From: Pyrenochaeta sp. MPI-SDFR-AT-0127
Lineage: Eukaryota > Ascomycota > Dothideomycetes > Pleosporales > Cucurbitariaceae
Assembly (NCBI GenBank): GCA_020747015.1
Contig: JAGTJM010000003.1
Span: forward strand, 372,001-436,000
Direction: 5' to 3'
Length of the DNA: 64,000 nucleotides
Below, piece by piece: positions 22,652-32,969 of the stretch. A program made the position numbers and the translations under genes. Numbering within the stretch: position 1 is the first letter of the stretch; each line of letters opens with the position of its first letter. Below the pieces are notes generated by a model. The model had not been told where the DNA came from. It worked only from the letters and a program-made list of their open reading frames with translations, and made no database searches.

Positions 22652-24595
22652 ATGGCTACCGAACCCGCTGCGCTGACACACCGGAATCGACCCGTATCTG
22701 AGGAACCTGTGACGTCGGTACTCCCAGGCGGCGATGTTCCATATGACCCCACGCATAGCTTCAACCCAGACGAGGAGGTGCTGGCCGCACTTGGTTACAA
22801 GAGTGAATTCAAGAGAGAGTTCTCGCTCTTCACGACATTTTGTGTGAGCTTTGCGGTGTTGGGATTGTTGCCGAGCTTTGCCAGTACGCTGTATTATGGC
22901 ATGGGATATGCAGGCACAGCGGGGATGACATGGGTAGGAGCTCCATGTAGAAATGCATGTCAGACATACACTAACTCTGTACCTCTAACAGGGATGGATA
23001 ATTGCTATGATAGGCATTCAATGCGTAGCAATGAGCATGGCAGAGCTATGTAGCTCTATGCCTACTAGTGGAGGGCTGTACTATGCCTCGGCAGTGCTCG
23101 CCCCACCAGGCTGGGGACCATTTGCCGCATGGCTAACAGGCTGGAGTAACTGGCTTGCTCAAGTGACTGCGGCGCCATCTGGTCAGTACACAAAGACAGC
23201 TTCAATTGAGTCGGAACAGGACTGACATGTACAATCAGTCAATTACGGCATTTCTGCCATGATTCTCGCGGCTGCGTCCATCAACGATCCAACCTATGTC
23301 CCTAAAGACTGGCAGGTTTTCCTTCTCACCGTCTTCATCATGATTCTGCACGCTATGCTTTCCTCAATGCCTACAAAATGGCTTGCACAATTCAACTCCG
23401 CAGGCTCGACCTTCAACTTTATCGCGCTGATTATTGTCATTATCATGATCCCGGCTGGTACTGATCGCACCTCTCGCGGGCTACCTCGCTTTTCACCATC
23501 AAGTGAAGTATGGGGTACTATCTACGAAGGAACGCCATTCCCGCCTGGCGTGGCGGTGTTGATGAGCTTCATTGGTGTCATCTGGACCATGAGCGGATAC
23601 GACAGTCCATTCCATCTTGCTGAGGAGTGCTCGAATGCCAACGTTGCCTCACCCCGCGCCATTGTGTTGACATCTGCCACCGGCGGCATCTTCGGCTGGT
23701 TCTTGCAACTCGTTGTCGCTTACACAGTCGTTGATATTGAGAGCGTCTTAGACTCGGAACTTGGCCAACCATTTGCGGCATACCTTATGCAGTGCATGTC
23801 GCAAAGGATGACGCTGGCAATCCTCGCCATGACTATCATTGCGGGCTTCTCCATGGGTCAGGGCTGCATGATCGCAGCTAGCAGAGTTACATTCGCCTAT
23901 GCCCGTGACGACTGCTTTCCTCTGAGCAAATATTGGAAGCGGGTGAATCGTTATACCCAAACCCCAGCTAACGCTGTATGGTTCAACTGCTCTGTCGGCA
24001 TTCTTTGCTTACTGCTCATCTTCGGGGGAGAACTGGCTATTGGCGCGCTGTTTTCTATTGGTGCCATTGCTGCTTTCGTGTAAGTCTCGAGCACGTGACA
24101 TGGCAGCAGGTTTCGCTAACACCAACCAGAGCATTCACAATTCCCATTTTTATTCGCGTCTTCCTTGTGGGGAACCGCTTCCGCCCTGGGCCATGGAACT
24201 TGGGCAAATTCTCAGTTCCGATTGGCAGTATCGCGTCCGTGTTCGTGATACTTATGGTGCCGATCCTATGCCTACCCAGTGTCACCGGCGCTGAACTAAC
24301 GTGAGTCTATCTCTACATTTCAAAGCTCATGTGTCCAAGCTAACACGCTCCTAGTCCCGCGGACATGAACTGGACATGCGTTGTCTATGGTGGGCCTATG
24401 ATCTTGGTCACTATCTGGTGGTTTGTCTCTGCACGCAAGTGGTTCAAGGGACCGAAGGTCAATATCGAGCACATGATGCTTGGACGCGAAGAGGCTGTCG
24501 TAGTGGGTGAAGGCCCACCAGGGGACAACAAAGATCGAGATAGCTCATCGGGCGAAGCACGACGCCCAGAGAAGTTGGCCCAGAGCAAGTCTTGA
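22652..24595 (+). CDS. APC-family amino-acid/GABA-type permease
   Basis: Predicted plasma-membrane amino-acid, GABA or choline permease of the amino acid/choline transporter branch (APC superfamily). Five exons: 22652-22933, 22992-23181, 23239-24079, 24130-24300 and 24355-24595, with introns of 50-58 nt, giving 574 aa. The N-terminal motif DEEVLAALGYKSEFKREFSL and FTTFCVSFAVLGLLPSF are typical for the family. Further blocks are SMAELCSSMPTSGGLYYASA, GWSNWLAQVTAAPS, FIGVIWTMSGYDSPFHLAEE with the adjacent ECSNANVASPRAI, and SRVTFAYARDDCFPLSKYW. About 12 hydrophobic segments can be followed. The C-terminus is hydrophilic (GPPGDNKDRDSSSG). Substrate specificity cannot be told from sequence. Confidence 0.93.
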
Positions 24596-24890
24596 GGTGC
24601 AGCTGGATGGTACATGCCTCGCTCAACATAGGATGTATGGTGTACGATGCCGTGGAGTAGTTCGAGTATCCAATTTGTGTAGCGTATACCCTTGTAATCG
24701 CTTATTTCTCAGCGTGCTCGGCCCCTTTCGGCAGACTTAACCACCTTTCGCTTACTATCTCTTTCTTTGGAAAATAAAAGTCTCTAAAATCCGCCTGTGT
24801 CTTTCTAAACAGCCCTCACATTAACATATATTTGTTCCAAAAACTAAAACTTCCATCAAACCACCAAATCTCAACACAACGTGTTGACAA

Positions 24891-24972
24891 TCTCAGATAG
24901 TATAGTGGTCAGTATTTCGGCTTGTCATCAGACAGTTCGCCGGAGGCCGGGGTTCGATTCCCCGTCTGAGAG
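24891..24972 (+). tRNA. tRNA-Asp (anticodon GTC) with a 10-nt intron
   Basis: A complete cloverleaf can be drawn. The acceptor stem is TCTCAGA with TCTGAGA and discriminator G. The D arm is GTAT/GTAT with GT pairs. The T arm is CGGGG-TTCGATT-CCCCG. The anticodon loop reads TT-GTC-A, interrupted one base 3' of the anticodon by a ten-base insert (24928-24937), the canonical place for nuclear tRNA introns, before C and GCCGG close the stem. Removing the insert gives a 72-nt tRNA plus the CCA added later. Anticodon GTC is at 24924-24926. Confidence 0.93.
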
Positions 24973-24989
24973 CTTCAAGTCTCCTTTGC

Positions 24990-24994
24990 TTTTT
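24990..24994 (+). terminator. RNA polymerase III terminator (T5)
   Basis: First run of five T residues, 18 nt after the tRNA-Asp. A longer T-run follows about 25 nt further on (from 25017) as a possible backup. Confidence 0.6.
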
Positions 24995-26161
24995 GACGCT
25001 GGTGTGGTTGTTCGACTTTTTTTTTAAAATCCACGCGTTGGTCGTGGGTGAGGAGATTTCGTGGTACTTAGCGGAGTGGTCTGTGCGCACAACGTCGGAT
25101 TGATCCAAACTGGACTGTGAAAGCCAAATAAAATTGTATGCAAAGGACTGAAGCCCTTCCGTATGAGTGATCAGGCCCTTTTATTTGATACTGTGCAGAC
25201 TTATTTGTTTGAATGTTTCTCTTTACTCAAAGAGCTCTCCGCACGAATCCGACTCAGCGCCTGCGCATGTGCTAATGGCGGACTCCGACCGGCAAGGATG
25301 ACATCGCTGTTATTGGGGATCCAGAGGGCCGTAGCAAAGACATTTGAAGCGCGGTTATTTCGAGAGGGTAGTGGACTTGGTGCAAGACATGGCAGCAGCG
25401 GATGTGGAATGAAACGAGCGACATCAGCACCTTCACAAGGACCCCGCTCTTTGCCATTTGTGCGCCAAGACACAGCATAGGAACGTGCAATCGCTGCTCT
25501 AGGCATATTCGATAAATTGACATTTTCAATAATCTGGAACATAGCTTGAACTATAATGCCGAATTATCTCAACCAGAGCGATTTCAGGCATTACACATGA
25601 CTTCAACATTCGTGTGTTGATGACACTACTCGCTCCAAACGATGTGAACGATGTGAACGACGTGAAATGCCTTTTGCATTGTAAATTGAATCATTCAAAG
25701 TATTTTTGGCATCTCTGTCTCCGTTTATGGCTGCCCTCCACATTTCGTTACATCAACTCCGAAGTACGAAGTCCGTCGATTAGAGGTACACCTGGCAAAT
25801 CTTGGCCGCCGACTGGGCCAAACACAAGAGCAGTATCCCAAGCCATGGCTACTTGTGGATCGCGAATGGAAGCCACCGTACCAGAAGCAAGCATAGGAAA
25901 GCCTCTTGTACAGGAAGCGCTGCCTAACAATGGCTGCCCTGATCGACCGCCAGGATGGACGAGCCTAAAGCTGCAGACGGACAAGTTGGCTAAAGGACTC
26001 ATACTGCAGTACATATTATCCCTCCAATTCTTCACCTACATATCGTCTTCTATGAGTCTTTCCTCGGTAGTACCTATATACTCACTTCGTTTGTCCATAC
26101 TTTTATAGTCTTTCGCCCCTAAGGACTAGAGCTGACTGACAGCCCCAACATTGTGACCTCC
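24995..26161. other. Intergenic region with short direct repeats
   Basis: About 1.2 kb between tRNA-Asp and the GT34 gene. A GAACGATGT-like unit repeats two to three times around 25638-25665. No gene supported. Confidence 0.4.
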
Positions 26162-27280
26162 ATGTCGCCTCAATGGAAGGCTGTGATTCCCATACCCAGA
26201 GTGATTACTTCAAAGCTTTTTGTTTCGATAAGTGTTTTCATTCTTGTCATTCCAATTCTCTTCTTACATCGAGACTCACTCGAGGGTTTCTCTGTCCCTT
26301 ATCCGAGGCCATACTCACATGTTAAAACACAATTCGTCACTCAAGGTGATTCAAACTGTCTACCAGAGGTTACACAACAACTTGTCCAAAAATCCTCAAA
26401 CAAGCGCGCGACTTGCCGCAAATATTCACCGTTCGTTACTCGACGAGTACGTATAGCGACCGTCACTGCACACTTTGGGGAGTCCCAGGAGTACTTCAGG
26501 AAATCACTCCAGACTCATCTTCTTCATTCCCTGGTACATGGGACAGAAGTCAAGGTGTTGTGTGATCCTATTGTCGATAACCTTTGGAACAAACCAGCCT
26601 TCATCCTCCAATTATTGATGGCAGAGATGCTCAAACCGGCCAAAAAGCGCTTGGAATGGATTCAATGGGTTGACCGTGATACCTTGATTCTTGATCAATG
26701 CCGTCCGATTTCCAGCTTTCTACCACCCAAGACATCACGAATTGGATCTTGGTGGCAACATGACAGCAGCGAACTACACCTAGATCAACAAAACAACACA
26801 ACAAACTTGCTCGTCAACAATGATATGAATGGCCTGAACAATGGCGTCTTCCTGCTTCGCGTCAATCATTGGGCAATTGAGCTCTTTACGGCCATCCTCG
26901 CCTTCCGCCATTACAAACCGGACATCGACCTGCCATTCACAGAGCAATCTGCCATGGAACACGTAATACACACGCCACAGTTCAAAGGTCAGACTCAATT
27001 CATACCGCAGCATTGGTTTAATGCGTACGAGCATGGCGGTCCATTGCTCTTTGCAGAAAGGGGCGACGATGCGAGCTTGCAAAAGGAGTTCGCAAGGAGA
27101 GGAGACTATTTAGTGCATTTTGCTGGACACCCACATAAAGACGAGGCAATCGAGGAGTGGGTGACTGTCTTGGACAACATGGAGGATGTCTGGGAGATGG
27201 GGAGCGTGCAAAGGGATGTCAGTGAACAGATTGCGGACTTTTGGACAGACTTGGGCTACGCCAGGGGTGAAAACGATTGA
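26162..27280 (+). CDS. Glycosyltransferase family 34 protein (GMA12/MNN10 type)
   Basis: Predicted Golgi type II glycosyltransferase using UDP-galactose or GDP-mannose to extend cell-wall or glycoprotein glycans (family knowledge; donor not determinable). Single exon, 372 aa. The chosen ATG gives MSPQWKAVIPIPRV; three codons upstream the frame is open only from a GTG. A short cytosolic tail is followed by a signal anchor (LFVSISVFILVIPILFL). The catalytic domain starts near RIATVTAHFG. The DXD-like metal site is in WVDRDTLILD. LLVNNDMNGLNNGVFLLRVN is the most family-specific block, and the C-terminal HFAGHPHKDE carries the conserved histidine. The gene stands alone between the tRNA and a rhodopsin-like gene. 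Confidence 0.9.
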   Translation: MSPQWKAVIPIPRVITSKLFVSISVFILVIPILFLHRDSLEGFSVPYPRPYSHVKTQFVTQGDSNCLPEVTQQLVQKSSNKRATCRKYSPFVTRRVRIATVTAHFGESQEYFRKSLQTHLLHSLVHGTEVKVLCDPIVDNLWNKPAFILQLLMAEMLKPAKKRLEWIQWVDRDTLILDQCRPISSFLPPKTSRIGSWWQHDSSELHLDQQNNTTNLLVNNDMNGLNNGVFLLRVNHWAIELFTAILAFRHYKPDIDLPFTEQSAMEHVIHTPQFKGQTQFIPQHWFNAYEHGGPLLFAERGDDASLQKEFARRGDYLVHFAGHPHKDEAIEEWVTVLDNMEDVWEMGSVQRDVSEQIADFWTDLGYARGEND

Positions 27281-28596
27281 GGACACTAGGGAAAGTATGA
27301 TCATTAGGCGTGCTTCCGCGGGGCTGTAGTGGGTACTGGCCAGCACAAGTTCAGCTCGAGATGATTTCGCAATCCTTGTAGCAACTTGTGGAAGCAGGGG
27401 GTTGGCCGTGGTAGCCGGATCCTGCCATGCGACGGCATTGAAGGGGACCGGGATCACGATGTCACTAAGCGAGCTCTGTGGCCATATCGGTTGCCTCCGA
27501 TTCCTCCTTCCTCTTATCTTTTATGTCGCAATGTTATTCTAGAAGAAGTGGCTTTATTCTTGGGTGTGGCCTTGTTGCTCCGCCCTGCCCGCACTGGGTC
27601 GCCTCCATGGCGCGCTCCGATGATCCGCGAGTAGTGACACCCACATTTTTACGCCACGAGCCGTTCGATTGGGGCATCCACTGGAGCTGCCGTGCCGCAC
27701 ATGTCACCCATTCCAATTCAATGGCATTACAGGAGTTGCCCAGATGCTTCGCTCAATTCACTCCAACAGGGCAGTTGATCGCTTTCCAAATCACAAGTGC
27801 CGTGTGACTGATAAGAATACTTTAACCTTCGCACAAGTATCGAACCTGTCTGGAGTCGCACTTTGCAACACGGTCCTCGAACACCCTGTTTCGTTTGGCT
27901 CTCTGCGCATTTTCGCCATACGCTGGGTCTTTTCCGATACTCTGTCGCAAACGCATCCGAAACGGTTAACCTCATTGCGCTATCATCGCGACATCCGGGT
28001 GGCCAAGTGGCCAAGTACGACTCGAGTCTATCAGGCATTGTCGCTACCCACTTCACGCTACTTGCCGGTGTCACAAGTGTTAAAGCCACGGCCCGACTCC
28101 GTGCTACTGCACAGCAGCCAATAGTTTCGGCGAACGCATGTCGCGCTTGTGAAACTCTCATGTAAGTTGCTCGATAAACCTGCGCGATCGCCAGTCAACT
28201 CGAGCACACTGGGCACCGCCTTGCTTGAACGCTTCCGGTCAATTCGAAACACGCATCACCCCACAGCAGGCATCGATGAGCCCTTCCCTGATAACAGACT
28301 TTCCAATATCACAAGTAATACCGAGGATCTGTTTGAATCAAAGGACCAATTTGCTCTAGTTCGCACGATTCGGCCGCTGAGCCGGCGCTCAGCAGTACAT
28401 TGTTACCTCTGGTAATCCCACTTTTTGCTTCCCTCCTCTCATCACAGTCGACAACCCTGTTTGCGCGACATCAGAGGTTGAGCCTAATTGGGGCTGATTT
28501 AGTCAGTGAATAGGACTCCTCTTGAGCCCATTTGTTGGCCCTGGTTCTCCCTTCCGCTCGGTACCAACATCGGTGGTTGGTCCTGCAGCATCCCGC
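27281..28596. other. 1.3-kb intergenic region
   Basis: Overlapping open frames on both strands (for example 27727-28161 minus) have no recognisable domain. I see no supported gene. A 5' exon of the rhodopsin-like gene could lie at its right end. Confidence 0.4.
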
Positions 28597-29941
28597 ATGT
28601 CGATCCTCCAGCCAGAAGCAGGCATCTTCTATGGTGTCTGCTGGTTCGTGGTCGTTGTTCGTCTGATATCGCGAAGACTACACCGTGGATCCTGGAAACG
28701 CCTACAACTTGATGATTACTTGATCCTCTTGGCCATGGTAAGTGTGTTCTTCGGGTGCTTCAACTACACTGTCACTGATTGACAGCTTAGGCCACCGATA
28801 CGGTCCTTGTGGCCATAATGTCTCAAATTGTCAAGACCAGCAGCAACCTCATTCCACCTGAAGATGATGTTTCGCGCTATACATCAGAAGAGATCAAGAG
28901 TCGCATCTATGGATCCAAGCTTGTTCTGGTGGTAGAGCAGATGCAACTGATTACGATATGGCTAATCAAGGCGTGCCTACTCATCATGTACGACCGCATG
29001 ACGTTTGTCCTACCTCAGCACAAGATTGTCGTAGCTACGGCGATCTACGTCGCCGTCTCGTTTGTGTGTTCTACCTATCCTCCATCCATCATTACTCTAA
29101 CCACAAGTACAGGTCGTGATGGAGGTGTTGTACTTCGGAGTTTGGTGCCGACCATTCACCCAATACTGGGCGGTGCCTCCGAACTCAAGTAAGAGTGCCT
29201 TCAATATCAAGAGCTTTTCGCTAACAATGTCAGAACAATGTTCTGCAGCGACGAATCATCTCATCACCAATGCAATCTTCAATATCACGAGTGACTTGAT
29301 TATCTTGAGCATACCAATGCCCCTCCTGTTCAAAGTACGATTACCCATGAAGAATAAGGCCATCCTCTTCGTTATATTCATCATCGGCGCATTCACAATC
29401 GTTGCTGCTGCGCTCAATAAATATTACTCCTTTACGCATCCATTCGGAACGGAATGGACGATATGGTAAATATTATCCCATGAAAATGCTTGCCACACAT
29501 TTATTGACTTTGGACTTTCACCTTCACAGGTACTTACGGGAATCTTATACTGCAATCCTTTGCGCCAATTTACCGCTTACGTATCCCCTCATCCAACGCG
29601 TTTTCAAACTGAGGAACTGGAACTCCCATACAAACCATACTCATAGTCCGTATGGGTCGGTAACGCAGGCACAGCCAATCACCCATAAGCACTGGGCAGA
29701 ACCGAGAGCTCAACCTATTCCTAAGGGATTCCGTGACATATTCAAGCGCACCGAAAGCCAAGAAGATATTAACGGCGGGTTAGGCAAACAGAGAGAAGAC
29801 GAAGATGGGCCGCACTTCATTACCAGCGCTATCGAGCTCGACGATTCGAGGTCGCCGCATGCTTCGAGCGTGGACAGTTCTGGGACCCGGCAGAGTGTGG
29901 AAGACGGCAAAAAGTGCCCTGATCCATATCACGTGGTCTGA
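28597..29941 (+). CDS. Fungal rhodopsin-domain (seven-helix) integral membrane protein
   Basis: Member of the large Pezizomycotina family of rhodopsin-domain/PTH11-related membrane proteins; specific functions are mostly unknown. Five exons: 28597-28737, 28791-29063, 29113-29188, 29234-29465 and 29530-29941, with introns of 45-64 nt, giving 377 aa. Diagnostic blocks are QLDDYLILLAM, TIWLIKACLLIMYDRM, VLYFGVWCRPFTQYWAVPP, ITNAIFNITSDLIILSIPMP, LPMKNKAILFVIFIIGAFT and ALNKYYSFTHPFGTEWTIWY. The C-terminal ~110 residues are hydrophilic. The first ATG used here leaves a short N-terminus; a frame upstream to 28522 has only TTG, so an additional 5' exon is possible. Intron 3 (45 nt) is in frame and stop-free, but its removal restores the usual spacing to the QC motif. 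Confidence 0.85.
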
Positions 29942-30593
29942 TCTAATATGATAATCTTTTTTAAGCACATCTCCGCCTTTCTATATTCTAATGTGACACT
30001 TTCTGTTCGCCTTTCATGGGTAACGTGTCAATTAAGATCCGCATGATCCTAGCCAGGGATGCTTTTAGTCACCTCCACTGTTACAGATATACATGCATTC
30101 GGTCCTACAGAGCATGGCAGCCCGTCGAAATCGCTATACGTGAGTGTGGAATATTGCATGGCAAACAAGGAGAACACACCACATGAGCATTGCTCATCGA
30201 GAGGCGATACATTCTCTATTGCAACACAAACTTATCGTACTTTACGCGAATGTGCAGACCTTATCCTCTGCCAGAAAGCGCAGAGGAAACAATTAGGATT
30301 AGTTCAGATGATCTCTGTGGCTGATTCGAGTATTGGACCAAAAGTGTAAGTTATCTGAAGAAGATCGAGGTGTTGCAACGTCATTGCGTGTTGTTGGTGT
30401 GCGTAATGATACCACGCATCTGGGTGGGACGAGCACCATGATGGCTTGCACCCAACGGCGATGCTATCCATCAAGGTGTATGGAATATCAACTCTATGGC
30501 CTCACTCCATGTTGAAACTTAAGTCAATCCAAATTACCCTACAAGAGTATTTGATCAACACAAAGCCTCAAAAGGTTTGTTACCCAAGCCAAA
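29942..30593. other. Intergenic region
   Basis: 652 bp between tandem genes. A 96-codon ATG frame (30059-30349) has no recognisable features. No supported gene. Confidence 0.4.
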
Positions 30594-32414
30594 ATGCACA
30601 TACACGACGTCCTGATTGTTGGGGCGGGTCCAGCTGGACTTGCAGTCGCTGCCCGGTAGGAACTCCAATATTATGAAAGGCATGTGGAACGTACATTGAC
30701 TTGATTTACTCAATGTAGACTACGAGAGCACACGCCATCCGCCACCTTTACAGACGATGAGCATCAAAGATATCATTGGATCCGGAAGCATGGAAGAAAA
30801 ATGACGGTCAAGAATTATCGGACGAATAAAGACTCGTTGCCTTCGCCACCCACAACACCTGGCAACTCGGATTGCGGCTGCGATAGCCATTCGTTACCGG
30901 ATGAAGGAACTGATATGCTCGTGCTTGATGCCGATGGAGCAAACTGGATGGCGAAATGGAAGCGTTTGTTTGAGACATTTGGCATCGATTATTTGCGAAG
31001 CCCAATGTTTTTTCACGTTGATCCAGCTGATCGAGACGCACTGCTTGCCTACGCTTATGAAGAAGGCAGGGAGAAGGACCTTCGGGCTCTTCCTGGCTGT
31101 GCCGGTCGAGAAATCAGCAAACATAGGAAAAAGCAGAAGTTGAAGGCCAAAGGAAGGTTTTTGGGGCGAACGCCTGACGTCGACGAGCGAGATCGGAAAG
31201 ATTACTTTGTGCCAAAGACTGATCTGTTTGACGCTCACTGCGAGGAGGTTGTCAGACGCTATGGCTTACGCAAAGACATACTGAGACAAGAGCGTGTGAT
31301 GGATATTGAGTACGATAAAGCAAGCGCTTTTGGCGACATGGAACACGACAGCGTGATCTCAGACGATGGTTCAGATGATGACAGGAAAGTTTTTCAGGTC
31401 ACGACTGACCAAGGTGTGCGCTTCGCATCCGTTGTCATACTTGCCATTGGCCCTGGGAATATGCCCTCGATTCCACCTGTCCTAGGTATGCCAAGTACAT
31501 CTCCGCATGAAGGCTTTGCCCACGCAATGCAGCTAAAGCAGTTTCCACCCGCACATGTAAAGGCAAAAACACTAGCTTGCCGAACAACAAACTTGCTCAT
31601 CGTCGGAGGTGGCTTGACGAGCATTCAATTAGCAGATCTAGCATTACAGAGGGGTGTGAGCAAGGTGTGGTTGCTGATGCGTGGACCATTGAAGGTAAAG
31701 CACTTCGATATAGAACTGGACTGGGTAGGAAAGTTCCGAAACTACAAGCAAGCAGAATTCTGGACTGCAGATACGGATCAAGGTAGGATACCCAAGACTA
31801 AATCCGAATTTTGTTGACATTAAGCAGAACGATTCGATATGATTATGCAAGCGCGCAATGGCGGCAGCATCACACCACGATATCGCAAGATTCTAGACGC
31901 GCACGTCGCAAGTGGCAAAATTTCGCTGCATACTCACACTGCCCTCCAATCCGTGTCGTGGAACCTGTCACTGAAGGCGTGGACGTCTGTTGCTTCTTTG
32001 CCTGAGGTAACATTTCCTTCAATTGACTACATTGTCTTCGCGACTGGTATCCAATCCAATATCTGCACTATCCCGTTCCTTCAAACGATACACAAACAGC
32101 AGCCCATTGAGTACATTGGCGGCATGCCCTGTCTTACCGACGATCTGATGTGGAATGACGATGTCCCACTCTTCATCACTGGGCGGTTTGCGGGTTTGAG
32201 ACTCGGACCTGGAGCGCCAAACTTGGTGGGTGCAAGAGTGGGCGCTGAAAGAATTGCATGGAACGTGCAGGATGTGTTAGGAAAGCTGGAGAGATCGAAA
32301 AGGGCAACAGATCTAGATGAGAGCGATGAAGAAAGGAGTGACGAAAGATTATCGGCATATGCTGCAGCGAGGGACAATCGATTCGAAAGCTTGCTTGGAA
32401 TTGGCAGCAATTGA
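30594..32414 (+). CDS. FAD/NAD(P)-dependent oxidoreductase, lysine/ornithine N-monooxygenase-like
   Basis: Predicted flavoprotein monooxygenase or oxidoreductase; the substrate is unknown. Three exons: 30594-30655, 30719-31782 and 31828-32414, with introns of 63 and 45 nt, giving 570 aa. The first exon encodes the FAD Rossmann motif VLIVGAGPAGLAVAAR, right after MHIHD. A second dinucleotide motif, LLIVGGGLTSIQLADLAL, lies near residue 330, as in NADPH-dependent N-hydroxylases. The C-terminal flavoprotein signature is YIVFATGIQSN, followed by ITGRFAGLRLGPGAPNLVGA. Between the Rossmann folds are a Lys/Arg-rich loop (KHRKKQKLKAKGRF) and an acidic stretch (ISDDGSDDD). There is no siderophore synthetase nearby, so a siderophore role is not supported. 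Confidence 0.85.
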
Positions 32415-32969
32415 CGAGGATGTTGCCTGTATTTGGTTGCACGACATCTAGCAAGGGTACTGCTAGCACAATACATACAAGCGATTGCAAGTTTGTCTGC
32501 CATGTTCTCGTCAATTCTGATGGATCAAATGAGACACAAGTGTCAAATACTAGAGATCATACACTTTGAAATCCACGGACCAACATTGAAGTTGCACCAG
32601 TTGCACGACAATCACCAGATAGTTCAGGTATGATATAACTAGACTGTCCTCAGAATTCACCACCCATGAAGCCCTCTGTTGAGGCTTAACGGTAGAAATT
32701 CGAGTCCATATTAAGATACAGGTGGAGAAAGGAATTTTATTGCACTAGTTTTGAGGAGAACTGGTACAGAGCCTCAAGAGTACTTTGCGCTCGCCCTGAC
32801 CCCGCAAGCGCGTAACCGGTTAGACACATCATTCGCCGAGGCTAACTTCCGCTCGAAGCAGCTTACTCGAACGGCATCGTACCCCAAAATGTAAAATATT
32901 CATGTTGGAAATATACATCCTCTATACCAAATTAACTGCGAAAGCGGTAGAATCTGTTACTCATCCAGT
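32415..32969. promoter_or_regulatory. Intergenic region upstream of the phosphotransferase gene
   Basis: 555 bp between tandem genes. No clear motif or gene seen. Confidence 0.4.

Noticed and set aside
27281..28596. Possible decayed gene or transposon relic
   Set aside because: I found no transposase, reverse-transcriptase or terminal-repeat signals by reading, so nothing supports it.
30059..30349. 96-codon ATG frame upstream of the flavoprotein
   Set aside because: No recognisable motif; a frame of this length can occur by chance.
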